Origin: Chitinophaga pinensis
GTDB taxonomy: Bacteria; Bacteroidota; Bacteroidia; Chitinophagales; Chitinophagaceae
Direction: 5' to 3'
DNA: 34,410 bases
NCBI GenBank assembly: GCA_945872815.1
Contig: CAMCAY010000021.1
Span: 1 to 34,410, forward strand
Shown: positions 25,887 to 33,271 of the stretch, piece by piece
Layout: each line of letters opens with the position of its first letter
How positions within the stretch are numbered: position 1 is the first letter of the stretch
Program-made: the position numbers and the translations under genes
Notes under the pieces: generated by a model
The model's database searches: none
What the model was told of the DNA's origin: nothing
What the model saw: the letters and a program-made list of their open reading frames with translations, nothing else

Positions 25887-26936
25887 CTAAGCGACTTTAT
25901 TTTTATTAGCCAATTGGCCGCACGCAGCATCAATATCCTTTCCTCTGCTTCTTCTTACCCTAACATTTACCCTGTTTTTGGCCAAATGATCGGTAAACAA
26001 TTGAGTTGCATCTTCATCGGGCTTTACAAATTCAGCCCCTGAAATTGGATTATATTCTATCACATTAATCAAATGTGTAGGTATCTTTCTGTAAATTTTT
26101 ATCAGTTCATTGGCATCCTCTATACTGTCATTCCTATCCTTAAACAGAATATATTCCAGCGTAATGTCATTTTTCGTTTGATCGTAAAAATAATTTAATG
26201 CCTCAATCAATAAATCAATAGTATTGGTTTCATTGATTGGCATGATTTCATTTCTCTTTTTATCTGTAGGCGCATGTAATGAAAGAGCAAGATTAAATCT
26301 TACCTTGTCATCACCCAATTGTTTAATCATCTTGGCAACCCCGGCAGTAGATACAGTTATTCGTTTAGGGCTCATATTCATACTATCTGAAGCAGTAATT
26401 CTATCAATGGATTTCAAGACATTTTTATAATTCAATAATGGCTCACCCATACCCATATAAACGATATTGCTCAACTTCTTTCCATATACCTTTTCACTTT
26501 GATCATTGAGTAGTGCTACCTGATCGTAAATTTCATCAAATCCCAGATTTCGTTTGCGTTCCATCTTACCAGTTGCACAAAATTTACATGTCAAACTGCA
26601 TCCTATCTGAGACGAAACGCAAGCCGTATTTCTTTTTTCTGTAGGAATCAAAACACCCTCGATTAAATGGTTGTCATACGTTCTGAATCGTGACTTCACC
26701 GTACCATCATTGCTGTATTGTGTAGCATCAACGGAAATCGCATTCATATCAAAATCTTCTGTAAGTTTTTTTCTCAGCTCAATTGATAAATTACTCATAT
26801 CGGAAAAATTTCGAATGTTTTTTTTCCAAAGCCACTCATAAGCTTGTATTGCTCTGAATTTTTTATCGCCTATAGACTCAAAATACTCTTTAAGCTCGGG
26901 AAGGTTTAACTCTCTGATATTTCTACTGATTGCCAT
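25887..26936 (-). CDS. rlmN: Dual-specificity 23S rRNA A2503 / tRNA A37 C2-methyltransferase
   Basis: Radical-SAM enzyme that methylates C2 of adenosine 2503 in 23S rRNA and A37 of some tRNAs. From ATG 26936 it has 349 residues. The iron-sulphur cysteines are 113, 117 and 120 in CSLTCKFC, GMGEPL is the SAM motif, and Cys339 near the C-terminus (AACGQLA) is the residue that becomes methylated in the mechanism. The frame is open to 26990, but those 18 codons run through the -7 promoter element; ATG 26936 gives the family start MAISRNIREL. No ribosomal leader is visible: the -7 element ends only 4 bp before the ATG. Confidence 0.96.
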   Translation of the reverse strand: MAISRNIRELNLPELKEYFESIGDKKFRAIQAYEWLWKKNIRNFSDMSNLSIELRKKLTEDFDMNAISVDATQYSNDGTVKSRFRTYDNHLIEGVLIPTEKRNTACVSSQIGCSLTCKFCATGKMERKRNLGFDEIYDQVALLNDQSEKVYGKKLSNIVYMGMGEPLLNYKNVLKSIDRITASDSMNMSPKRITVSTAGVAKMIKQLGDDKVRFNLALSLHAPTDKKRNEIMPINETNTIDLLIEALNYFYDQTKNDITLEYILFKDRNDSIEDANELIKIYRKIPTHLINVIEYNPISGAEFVKPDEDATQLFTDHLAKNRVNVRVRRSRGKDIDAACGQLANKNKVA

Positions 26937-26940
26937 TGTG

Positions 26941-26948
26941 CAAAGATA
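26941..26948 (-). promoter_or_regulatory. Promoter -7 element of rlmN, near-leaderless
   Basis: Minus-strand TATCTTTG is a full TAnnTTTG match. Four bases separate it from the rlmN ATG, so transcription would begin at or just inside the start codon. Confidence 0.55.
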
Positions 26949-26990
26949 ATCAGTCAGGAACATTGAAACAGCTGAATTTAAGAAAGCCAT

Positions 26991-26998
26991 TATATTTG
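26991..26998 (+). promoter_or_regulatory. Promoter -7 element of the thiolase gene
   Basis: TATATTTG followed by CA fully matches TAnnTTTG, 24 bp before ATG 27023. It lies back-to-back with the rlmN -7 element within an 86-bp divergent region. No -33 box at standard spacing. Confidence 0.55.
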
Positions 26999-27022
26999 CA
27001 TAACCCTAATAAATCAATAATT

Positions 27023-28216
27023 ATGGAAAATGTTTATGTGGTTGATTCAGTTAGAACCCCTATAGGAAAATATGGGGGCGCATTGTCAGGTGTAAGACCG
27101 GATGATTTGCTTGCTATTGTTTTAAAAGCCATTGTAAAGCGAAACAACAACATTGATGTAAATGCCATTGAGGATATTATTGCAGGTGCGGCAAATCAAA
27201 GCGGAGAAGACAACCGTAATGTAGCACGCATGGCATCTTTATTAGCAGGGCTACCCACTACGATTGCCGGCAATACTGTTAACCGTCTTTGTGCTAGCGG
27301 ATTACAGGCCATCATGGACAGTGCGCGTACCATTGCATGCGGTGATGCGCAAATGATGATTGCCTGCGGTGTAGAAAGTATGAGTAGGGCACCTTTTGTA
27401 ATGCCAAAAGCAACTAGTGCATTTGACAGAAATGCACAAATTTTTGATACAACAATGGGATGGCGTTTTGTAAACAGAAAACTGGCTGAAAGTTATTTCC
27501 CCTATTCAATGGGAGAAACTGCCGAAAATGTTGCTAAACAATGGAATATCAGCAGACATGCTCAGGACGAGTTTGCCTACGAAAGTCAGGAGAAATATGA
27601 AAATGCCCATAAAATTCAGCGTTTCAATGAAGAAATCATTCCTGTTGAAGTACAAATTGGAAAGGACTCTTTCGAATTCAATAAAGACGAACATCCTCGC
27701 ATCTCATCTCTGGAAAAACTCGCTCAGTTAAAACCTGCATTCATAAAGGACGGAACTGTAACTGCTGGAAATAGCAGTGGAATAAATGATGGGGCTGCTG
27801 CTATGCTTCTGGCAAATGAAACAGCTGTAAAGAAATTTGGTTTGAAGCCTATGGCCACTGTTAAAAGCATGGCAGTTGCGGGAGTAGAACCTGCAGTCAT
27901 GGGTATTGGGCCTGTTCCAGCTACTTTAAAAGCTTTAAAGCGTGCAGGCATCAACGTTAGTGACCTTGATTTGATTGAACTTAATGAGGCTTTCGCCTCT
28001 CAAAGCATTGCATGCATTCATGATCTCGGACTTGATCTCGAAAAAGTAAACGTAAACGGTGGAGCCATTGCCCTTGGTCATCCGCTGGGTTGCAGCGGCG
28101 TAAGAATAGCCACTACCCTTTTACATGAAATGAAAAAAAGAAACAGTAAATACGGACTTGCTTCAATGTGTGTTGGGGTTGGTCAGGGGTCTGCTATTGT
28201 TTTTGAAGGAATTTAA
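27023..28216 (+). CDS. Acetyl-CoA acyltransferase / thiolase (PcaF-like)
   Basis: Thiolase of 397 residues from ATG 27023; the frame is open to 26930, but that stretch contains the promoter. The acyl-accepting Cys90 is in NRLCASGLQAI, His353 in GHPLGCSGVR and the second catalytic Cys383 in MCVGVGQGSA. NQSGEDNRNVARMASLLAG is characteristic of the 3-oxoadipyl-CoA thiolase (PcaF/PaaJ) group, but no aromatic-degradation or beta-oxidation genes are adjacent, so general acyl-CoA or acetoacetyl-CoA use is just as likely. Its last 54 bp overlap the 3' end of hisS on the opposite strand. Confidence 0.93.
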   Translation: MENVYVVDSVRTPIGKYGGALSGVRPDDLLAIVLKAIVKRNNNIDVNAIEDIIAGAANQSGEDNRNVARMASLLAGLPTTIAGNTVNRLCASGLQAIMDSARTIACGDAQMMIACGVESMSRAPFVMPKATSAFDRNAQIFDTTMGWRFVNRKLAESYFPYSMGETAENVAKQWNISRHAQDEFAYESQEKYENAHKIQRFNEEIIPVEVQIGKDSFEFNKDEHPRISSLEKLAQLKPAFIKDGTVTAGNSSGINDGAAAMLLANETAVKKFGLKPMATVKSMAVAGVEPAVMGIGPVPATLKALKRAGINVSDLDLIELNEAFASQSIACIHDLGLDLEKVNVNGGAIALGHPLGCSGVRIATTLLHEMKKRNSKYGLASMCVGVGQGSAIVFEGI

Positions 28217-29560
28217 CAACTCTTCCAATGGAATTTGTTGTTGTTCGCCGGTTTGTAGATTCTTTAGAATACAAGTATTGCTATTCATTTCCTGACTGCC
28301 GATTATTACTGCAAATAATATGTTTTTCTTATCTGCATATTTAAACTGTTTGTCCAATTTCGCATGTTCGTGATAAAGCTCACAAGCAATACCTTTTTCC
28401 CGAACAGTCTGCATAACGCTATAAGAAAATTTGCTTTCCTCTATTCCCATATTAAAGAATAATGCTCTTACACTAGAATAAATGTTGTTAGGAAAAAGAT
28501 TCATTTCATCCATCACATCATAAATCCTATCCACACCAAAACTGATTCCCACACCCGGAATATTTGAAACACCAAACAATGCAGTCAGATTATCGTATCT
28601 ACCACCGCCACCAATACTTCCCATCTGAATTTCTGCAGGTGCTTTGGCTTCGAAAATGGTTCCGGTGTAGTAGTTTAATCCCCTGGCCAATGTAAAATCA
28701 ATGTCAATATTTGCTTTGTTGGCTACTTGAATGATATATCTCAATTCATTTATTCCTTCGGTAGCCTGATTGTTGTTTGACAACAACTTTTCTATTTTTT
28801 CAAGCTTTTCCTGATTGTCACCATTTACATTCAAGTATTGATTGATGAAATCGATTTGATTTTGAGCCAATCCACGTTGCATCAATTCCTGGTTTACTTT
28901 ATCTATTCCAATCTTATCCAGCTTATCAATAGCAATGGTAATATCTATCAACAAATTTGATCCGTCTATCTTTTCTGCGAGAGCAGATAATATCTTTCTG
29001 TTGTTTATTTTTAAACTGTATTTGTTAAGTCCAAGTCTGATAAAAACTTCATGGTAAATATTGGATAATTCAACTTCATTGATGAGTGCGGTGCTTCCTA
29101 CAACATCAGCATCACATTGAGTAAACTCTCTATAACGTCCTTTTTGAGGTCGATCGGCGCGCCATACTGGTTGAATTTGATAGCGTTTATACGGAAACGT
29201 TAGTTGTCCGTGATTCATAGCCACATATCTCGCAAAGGGAATCGTTAAATCGTATTTCAGTGCCCTCTCTGTAAGTGCAGAACTATTTTTACCATTTAAC
29301 AATTTTTCAAAACCCTCTTTTGCCTTTGTTTCGTTTTTGGGATCATTTAATCCATTGTTAAGAATCTTAAAAATCAACCTATCGCCCTCTTCGCCATATT
29401 TTCCCATCAGCGTTTCTAGATTCTCCATCGCAGGAGTCTCCAATGGCTCAAAGCCATAACACTCAAATACACTTTTTATGGTTGAAAAAATATGATTTCT
29501 TTTTCTGACTGTTTCAGATGAAAAATCTCTTGTACCTTGAGGCAACGATGGTTTTGACAT
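28163..29560 (-). CDS. hisS: Histidyl-tRNA synthetase
   Basis: Class II synthetase that charges tRNA-His; 465 residues. Motif 1 is near the N-terminus (FEPLETPAMENLETL), motif 2 is FPYKRYQIQPVWRAD followed by RYREFTQCDADVVG, and the histidine-binding motif is ARGLNYYTGTIFEA with GGGGRYDNL. The C-terminal anticodon-binding domain starts near 365. It starts 7 bp after the phosphatase gene. The last 18 codons, ending with an Asn/Ser/Pro-rich tail, are antisense to the thiolase active-site loop. Confidence 0.97.
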   Translation of the reverse strand: MSKPSLPQGTRDFSSETVRKRNHIFSTIKSVFECYGFEPLETPAMENLETLMGKYGEEGDRLIFKILNNGLNDPKNETKAKEGFEKLLNGKNSSALTERALKYDLTIPFARYVAMNHGQLTFPYKRYQIQPVWRADRPQKGRYREFTQCDADVVGSTALINEVELSNIYHEVFIRLGLNKYSLKINNRKILSALAEKIDGSNLLIDITIAIDKLDKIGIDKVNQELMQRGLAQNQIDFINQYLNVNGDNQEKLEKIEKLLSNNNQATEGINELRYIIQVANKANIDIDFTLARGLNYYTGTIFEAKAPAEIQMGSIGGGGRYDNLTALFGVSNIPGVGISFGVDRIYDVMDEMNLFPNNIYSSVRALFFNMGIEESKFSYSVMQTVREKGIACELYHEHAKLDKQFKYADKKNILFAVIIGSQEMNSNTCILKNLQTGEQQQIPLEELLNSFKNNSRPLTNPNTH

Positions 29561-29567
29561 ACAGTCC

Positions 29568-30038
29568 TTATTTTTTTATTCTTTCATTGTGATTGTTAAT
29601 GATCGCATCACAGGTTCTTTCAATCAAATCAAAAACTTTTACATATCCTTCCTCACTACCATACCAAGGGTCAGGAACATTGCGATGCTCTCCAGGATAA
29701 AGTTCATCCAAAAACAATGATGATTTAGAAGGATCAAATTTTTCTTCTCCTATATCCTTCATATAATCCAATACATCATTAGCCATTGCAAATAATTTAT
29801 CAAACTTTGAAAAATCCTCCTTGGTCAGTTGTCTTGATTTCTGAGAACTGATATCTATACCTTTGGCTTTAGAAACTTTTTGACTTAAATGATGCGGAGG
29901 TTCTCCATTGTAGTATCCATTTGTACCGGCACTGTCAACTGACCATTCCAATCCTGCAAGCTTCGCTTTATGTTGCAATAAACCTTCAGCAATAGGACTT
30001 CTGCATATATTTCCCAAACACACCATCAATATCTTCAT
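29568..30038 (-). CDS. Low-molecular-weight protein-tyrosine phosphatase
   Basis: Cytoplasmic acid phosphatase of 156 residues. The phosphate loop CLGNICRS (Cys7-Arg13) is at the N-terminus, and the general acid Asp123 is in VPDPWYG. SAGTNGYYNGEPPHH is typical of the family. Such proteins are called Wzb or Etp when beside a capsule tyrosine kinase, but no kinase is present and its partner here is hisS, so a general phosphotyrosine or phosphoarginine role is equally possible. It is preceded by the best-spaced minus-strand promoter in the window. Confidence 0.93.
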   Translation of the reverse strand: MKILMVCLGNICRSPIAEGLLQHKAKLAGLEWSVDSAGTNGYYNGEPPHHLSQKVSKAKGIDISSQKSRQLTKEDFSKFDKLFAMANDVLDYMKDIGEEKFDPSKSSLFLDELYPGEHRNVPDPWYGSEEGYVKVFDLIERTCDAIINNHNERIKK

Positions 30039-30141
30039 TTTCTTTTTTCTTTAGTCAATTTTATCTCTACACATCAATCTTTATTATCAATGAATGATTC
30101 AGTAGATATAATTTGTTCTTAATAATGTAGCAATACAAATG

Positions 30142-30173
30142 CAAAGATAATTTTTACTTCAACGCCATTCAAA
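30142..30173 (-). promoter_or_regulatory. Promoter of the phosphatase-hisS operon
   Basis: On the minus strand TTTG (30173-30170), exactly 20 bp, then TATCTTTG (30149-30142): a full match to the Bacteroidota housekeeping consensus. The predicted untranslated leader before ATG 30038 is about 95-100 nt, longer than for the other promoters here. The rest of the 213-bp intergenic region is AT-rich and shows no RNA gene. Confidence 0.7.
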
Positions 30174-30251
30174 AACTTGTTATTTTATTTTATTTGCCTA
30201 TTTAAAGGTCAAGTTTATCATTAAATTGCATAAATATAAAAACATAAAAAC

Positions 30252-30506
30252 ATGCCTCCATTTGATAAAGATCAAATTAGTCGAAGGGATAAAGGATTCA
30301 TCCTTATGAGAAGTATTATGGATTACGGAATGGGATTTCTATGGACATTTATGGGCAATTTTCTTCTTTTTGTCAAGTACTTCAACGCTAGCTTAGCTTC
30401 CAGATTCGACGACCCGGTTATGAAATGGTTCGGAATTACTTGTATTATTTATGGCGTTTTTAGAATCTACAGAGGATATAAAAAAAATTATTTAAAAGAG
30501 AGATGA
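30252..30506 (+). CDS. Small two-helix membrane protein
   Basis: No named family recognised. The 84 residues begin with a charged, soluble segment (FDKDQISRRDKG). Two hydrophobic helices follow (about 23-45 with MGFLWTFMGNFLLF, and 58-74 with WFGITCIIYGVFRIY), separated by a short acidic loop (RFDDP), and the tail is basic. Positive charges on both ends suggest cytoplasmic N- and C-termini. Its stop overlaps the start of the PstS-like gene (ATGA), so the two are translationally coupled and probably work together at the inner membrane. Confidence 0.8.
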   Translation: MPPFDKDQISRRDKGFILMRSIMDYGMGFLWTFMGNFLLFVKYFNASLASRFDDPVMKWFGITCIIYGVFRIYRGYKKNYLKER

Positions 30507-31438
30507 CAAGAAAAATTCAATTCTATATTTTGCTTTGCATAGTTTCAATAGTACTAACAAATTGCAAAAATAAAAGTGTGCAAATATCCGACAATCCTGA
30601 AAGTGGAACAATCTATATCAGTGTGGACGAATCTTTCAAACCTGTGATTGAAGATCAGATAAAAATGTATGAATCATCCTACCCCAATACACATATTATC
30701 GCTACTTACAAATCCGAAGTTGAATGTTTCAGAGACTTTTTCAAAGACAGTACCAATCGCCTCATTATTGTTGGTAGAGGATTGAATACAAGAGAAGAGC
30801 ATTTCATGATAGATTCATTAGGGTATAATCCGGGTTGCAATGCAGTTGCGTCAGATGCAGTCACCATTGTAATCAACAAAAAAAATCAAGATTCTTTGTT
30901 TACGTTGGCATCATTAAAAGATCAACTTCAAGGGAAAATTAAAAGAGATAAAATTGCGGTATTTGACGGTACAAATGCCACCAGTACTGTCAGATACATC
31001 AAAGACTCTGTTTTAAAAAAAGAAGCATACGATACATCAGTTGTAAAAGCTTTAAAAAATAGTCGAGAAGTACTTGACTTTGTCTCCAAACACGAAAATG
31101 CCATAGGATTTATTGGCATCAGCTGGATTGGCAACCAAGAAGACAGCACTCAAATCAACCTTTTGCATTCCGTAAAAACAGCTTATGTAAGATGTGACAT
31201 TTGCGAAAACATGCCCTATGTAAAACCTATGCAACAAAATTTAATTTCACTAAGATATCCACTTGTAAGACCATTGTATTATATTAACAAAGAAAACTTT
31301 GAAGGATTAGGAACAGGCTTTACATCATTCCTAAAATACGAAAGAGGACAGCTCATATTCAGAAGAGCTTATCTTGGAACAAAAATGGATTTTAATACCC
31401 GTAATGTTCAGATAAATGAATCTAATCAGAAAAAATAA
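30503..31438 (+). CDS. PstS-like substrate-binding lipoprotein
   Basis: Periplasmic solute-binding protein of the phosphate-binding (PstS) family; 311 residues. The signal peptide ends with a lipobox-like LTNC (Cys21; Asn at -1 is slightly unusual), implying a membrane anchor. ISVDESFKPVIEDQI at 39-53 and the anion-site-like segment FDGTNATSTVRYIKD at 154-168 are the family features; HENAIGFIGISWIG is a later conserved block. No pstC, pstA, pstB or phoU is nearby. Instead it is coupled to a small membrane protein and followed by a TPR protein, so a role in ABC phosphate uptake is not established by context. Confidence 0.85.
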   Translation: MTRKIQFYILLCIVSIVLTNCKNKSVQISDNPESGTIYISVDESFKPVIEDQIKMYESSYPNTHIIATYKSEVECFRDFFKDSTNRLIIVGRGLNTREEHFMIDSLGYNPGCNAVASDAVTIVINKKNQDSLFTLASLKDQLQGKIKRDKIAVFDGTNATSTVRYIKDSVLKKEAYDTSVVKALKNSREVLDFVSKHENAIGFIGISWIGNQEDSTQINLLHSVKTAYVRCDICENMPYVKPMQQNLISLRYPLVRPLYYINKENFEGLGTGFTSFLKYERGQLIFRRAYLGTKMDFNTRNVQINESNQKK

Positions 31439-31525
31439 CGAAAACTTTAACAGACAGTTATTATTATCACGTGCGTATTAATTATTTTTATGCAAATTAT
31501 ATTCAACAATATAAAAACAGCTAAG

Positions 31526-33196
31526 ATGAAAAAGTATTTGATTGTTTCTATGATAATGGTCGGATTATTAATTGTAAATGAAATAACTGCACAGACCATG
31601 GAGCAGGGTAAAAAATTTATTTGCAATGAACGGTTTAAAAGTGCTAAAGATGTATTTCAAAAAATAATTGCTGCGGATCCAAATAACGATGAAGCAACAT
31701 ATTGGTTGGGGCAGTCCATCATAAGACCTGATGACGCCACACCAAAAGATTTAACTGATGCTAAAAACCTTTACCAATCAAAACTAAATGCAAACAACAG
31801 TAATGTCTTAATGGCAGGGATTGGCCATATCGAGTTGATAGAAGGAAAAGTTCCTGATGCCCGCAATCATTTTGAAGCAGCGATATCTTTAAGTCAAGGT
31901 AAAAATATTGCAGTACTGAATGCGATTGGTTATGCCAATGGAAATTTTGATTCAAAAAATGGGGATGCTGCATATGCAATTGAAAAACTAAAACAAGCTA
32001 CTCAAATAAAAAAATTCAATGACCCGGATGTATTAGTGAACTTGGGAGATGCTTACAGAAAAATGGGCGATGGGGGGAATGCTATAATATCTTATCAGGC
32101 TGCTTTGAATTTAGATCCCAAATATGCAAGAGCCGATTACAGAATAGGTAAAATTTATCAGTCTCAAGGAAAAGGTCAGGAATCTATTTACATAGAACAT
32201 TATGAAAAAGCAATGGCAAGCGACCCTTCTTTTGCTCCTGTCTATGCAAATTTATTCACCTACTTCTATGAAACCAATGTAGCAAAGGCATCGGAGTATT
32301 TTGAAAAATGGATGGCCAATTCAGACTTAGATAACAAAACTTGTTATTATAGGGCATCCCTAAAGTATGCTCAGGGATTATTTATGGAAGCAGTGAATCA
32401 AATCAACGAATGCATTGCTGTAGAAAGTCCGAATCCATATCCAAAACTTTTTGGATTGAAAGCCAATGCATATAATAAACTAAAAGATTCCATCAAAACT
32501 ATTGAATCTTACACTGAATATTTCAAGCACCAGGATGCTGACAAAATAGTACCAATTGATTATATTGACTACGCAATGAATTTATTGAAAATACCCGGCA
32601 ATGAAATACAGGCAGGTTTATTAATTGATAAGGCCGTTGGTTTAGATTCTATTGAGGCGAACAAATTAATCTTTTTAAAAAATGCTGCTCAGTTTTTTGA
32701 ATCAAGAAAAAAATTCAAGGACGCAGCAGACTGGTACAATAAAATTATTACCGTAAAGAAAAATCCAAGCAAATTCGATATCAACACCACTGGTTTTAAT
32801 TATTTCAAAGGTGGGGCTTATCAGCAGGCAATTGACATCTTCACTTTATCCTCCACTAAATTTCCCGATGACCCTTATGCTTATAATATGATTGGAAAAT
32901 CATCATGGGCAATTGATACAACTATGGAAAAGGGTATGGCAAATGCTGCTTTTGGAAAAACAATTCAATTGAGTTTAGCTGATACTATAAAATATAAAGC
33001 ACAGTTATTAAATAGTTATAAATATTTTGTAGCTTATTATGCAAACATCATGAAAGATAAAAATATGGCAATATCTTATGTTGAAAAGGCACTATCACTA
33101 GAGCCTTCTGATGCCGAAGCCAATAGCTTTAAAGCTGCTTTATTGAGTCCAAAACAAAATACAAATCCTGGAAAGCAACCGGTAAAAAAACCTTAA
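31526..33196 (+). CDS. Secreted tetratricopeptide-repeat protein
   Basis: Exported protein of 556 residues from ATG 31526, where a signal peptide starts (MKKYLIVSMIMVGLL, ending near ITAQ); the frame is open to 31490 but those codons would precede the signal peptide. Helical TPR pairs run through most of the mature protein. Clear units are at about 38-60 (ERFKSAKDVFQKIIAADPNN), 170-235 (NLGDAYRKMGDGGNAI; RADYRIGKIYQSQG) and 515-540 (YVEKALSLEPSDAEAN). TPR arrays scaffold protein complexes, so it may present or bind the neighbouring PstS-like lipoprotein. It is 87 bp downstream of that gene and ends at a strong terminator. Confidence 0.88.
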   Translation: MKKYLIVSMIMVGLLIVNEITAQTMEQGKKFICNERFKSAKDVFQKIIAADPNNDEATYWLGQSIIRPDDATPKDLTDAKNLYQSKLNANNSNVLMAGIGHIELIEGKVPDARNHFEAAISLSQGKNIAVLNAIGYANGNFDSKNGDAAYAIEKLKQATQIKKFNDPDVLVNLGDAYRKMGDGGNAIISYQAALNLDPKYARADYRIGKIYQSQGKGQESIYIEHYEKAMASDPSFAPVYANLFTYFYETNVAKASEYFEKWMANSDLDNKTCYYRASLKYAQGLFMEAVNQINECIAVESPNPYPKLFGLKANAYNKLKDSIKTIESYTEYFKHQDADKIVPIDYIDYAMNLLKIPGNEIQAGLLIDKAVGLDSIEANKLIFLKNAAQFFESRKKFKDAADWYNKIITVKKNPSKFDINTTGFNYFKGGAYQQAIDIFTLSSTKFPDDPYAYNMIGKSSWAIDTTMEKGMANAAFGKTIQLSLADTIKYKAQLLNSYKYFVAYYANIMKDKNMAISYVEKALSLEPSDAEANSFKAALLSPKQNTNPGKQPVKKP

Positions 33197-33216
33197 ACAA
33201 TTTCATTCTCCTAAAT

Positions 33217-33252
33217 AAAAAAAGCTGTCGAAATGAAATCGACAGCTTTTTT
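33217..33252. terminator. Bidirectional intrinsic terminator between the TPR gene and gdhA
   Basis: The arms AGCTGTCG (33223-33230) and CGACAGCT (33240-33247) enclose a 9-nt loop, flanked by an A run on the left and a T run on the right. It serves the convergent TPR and glutamate dehydrogenase genes. Confidence 0.9.
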
Positions 33253-33271
33253 ATTAAAGTCACAAATCTTA

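Noticed and set aside
30039..30251. Possible small RNA or tRNA in the 213-bp intergenic region
   Set aside because: Apart from the phosphatase promoter it is AT-rich with no cloverleaf, stable hairpin or T-run. The AAAAACAT direct repeat before 30252 is simple sequence.
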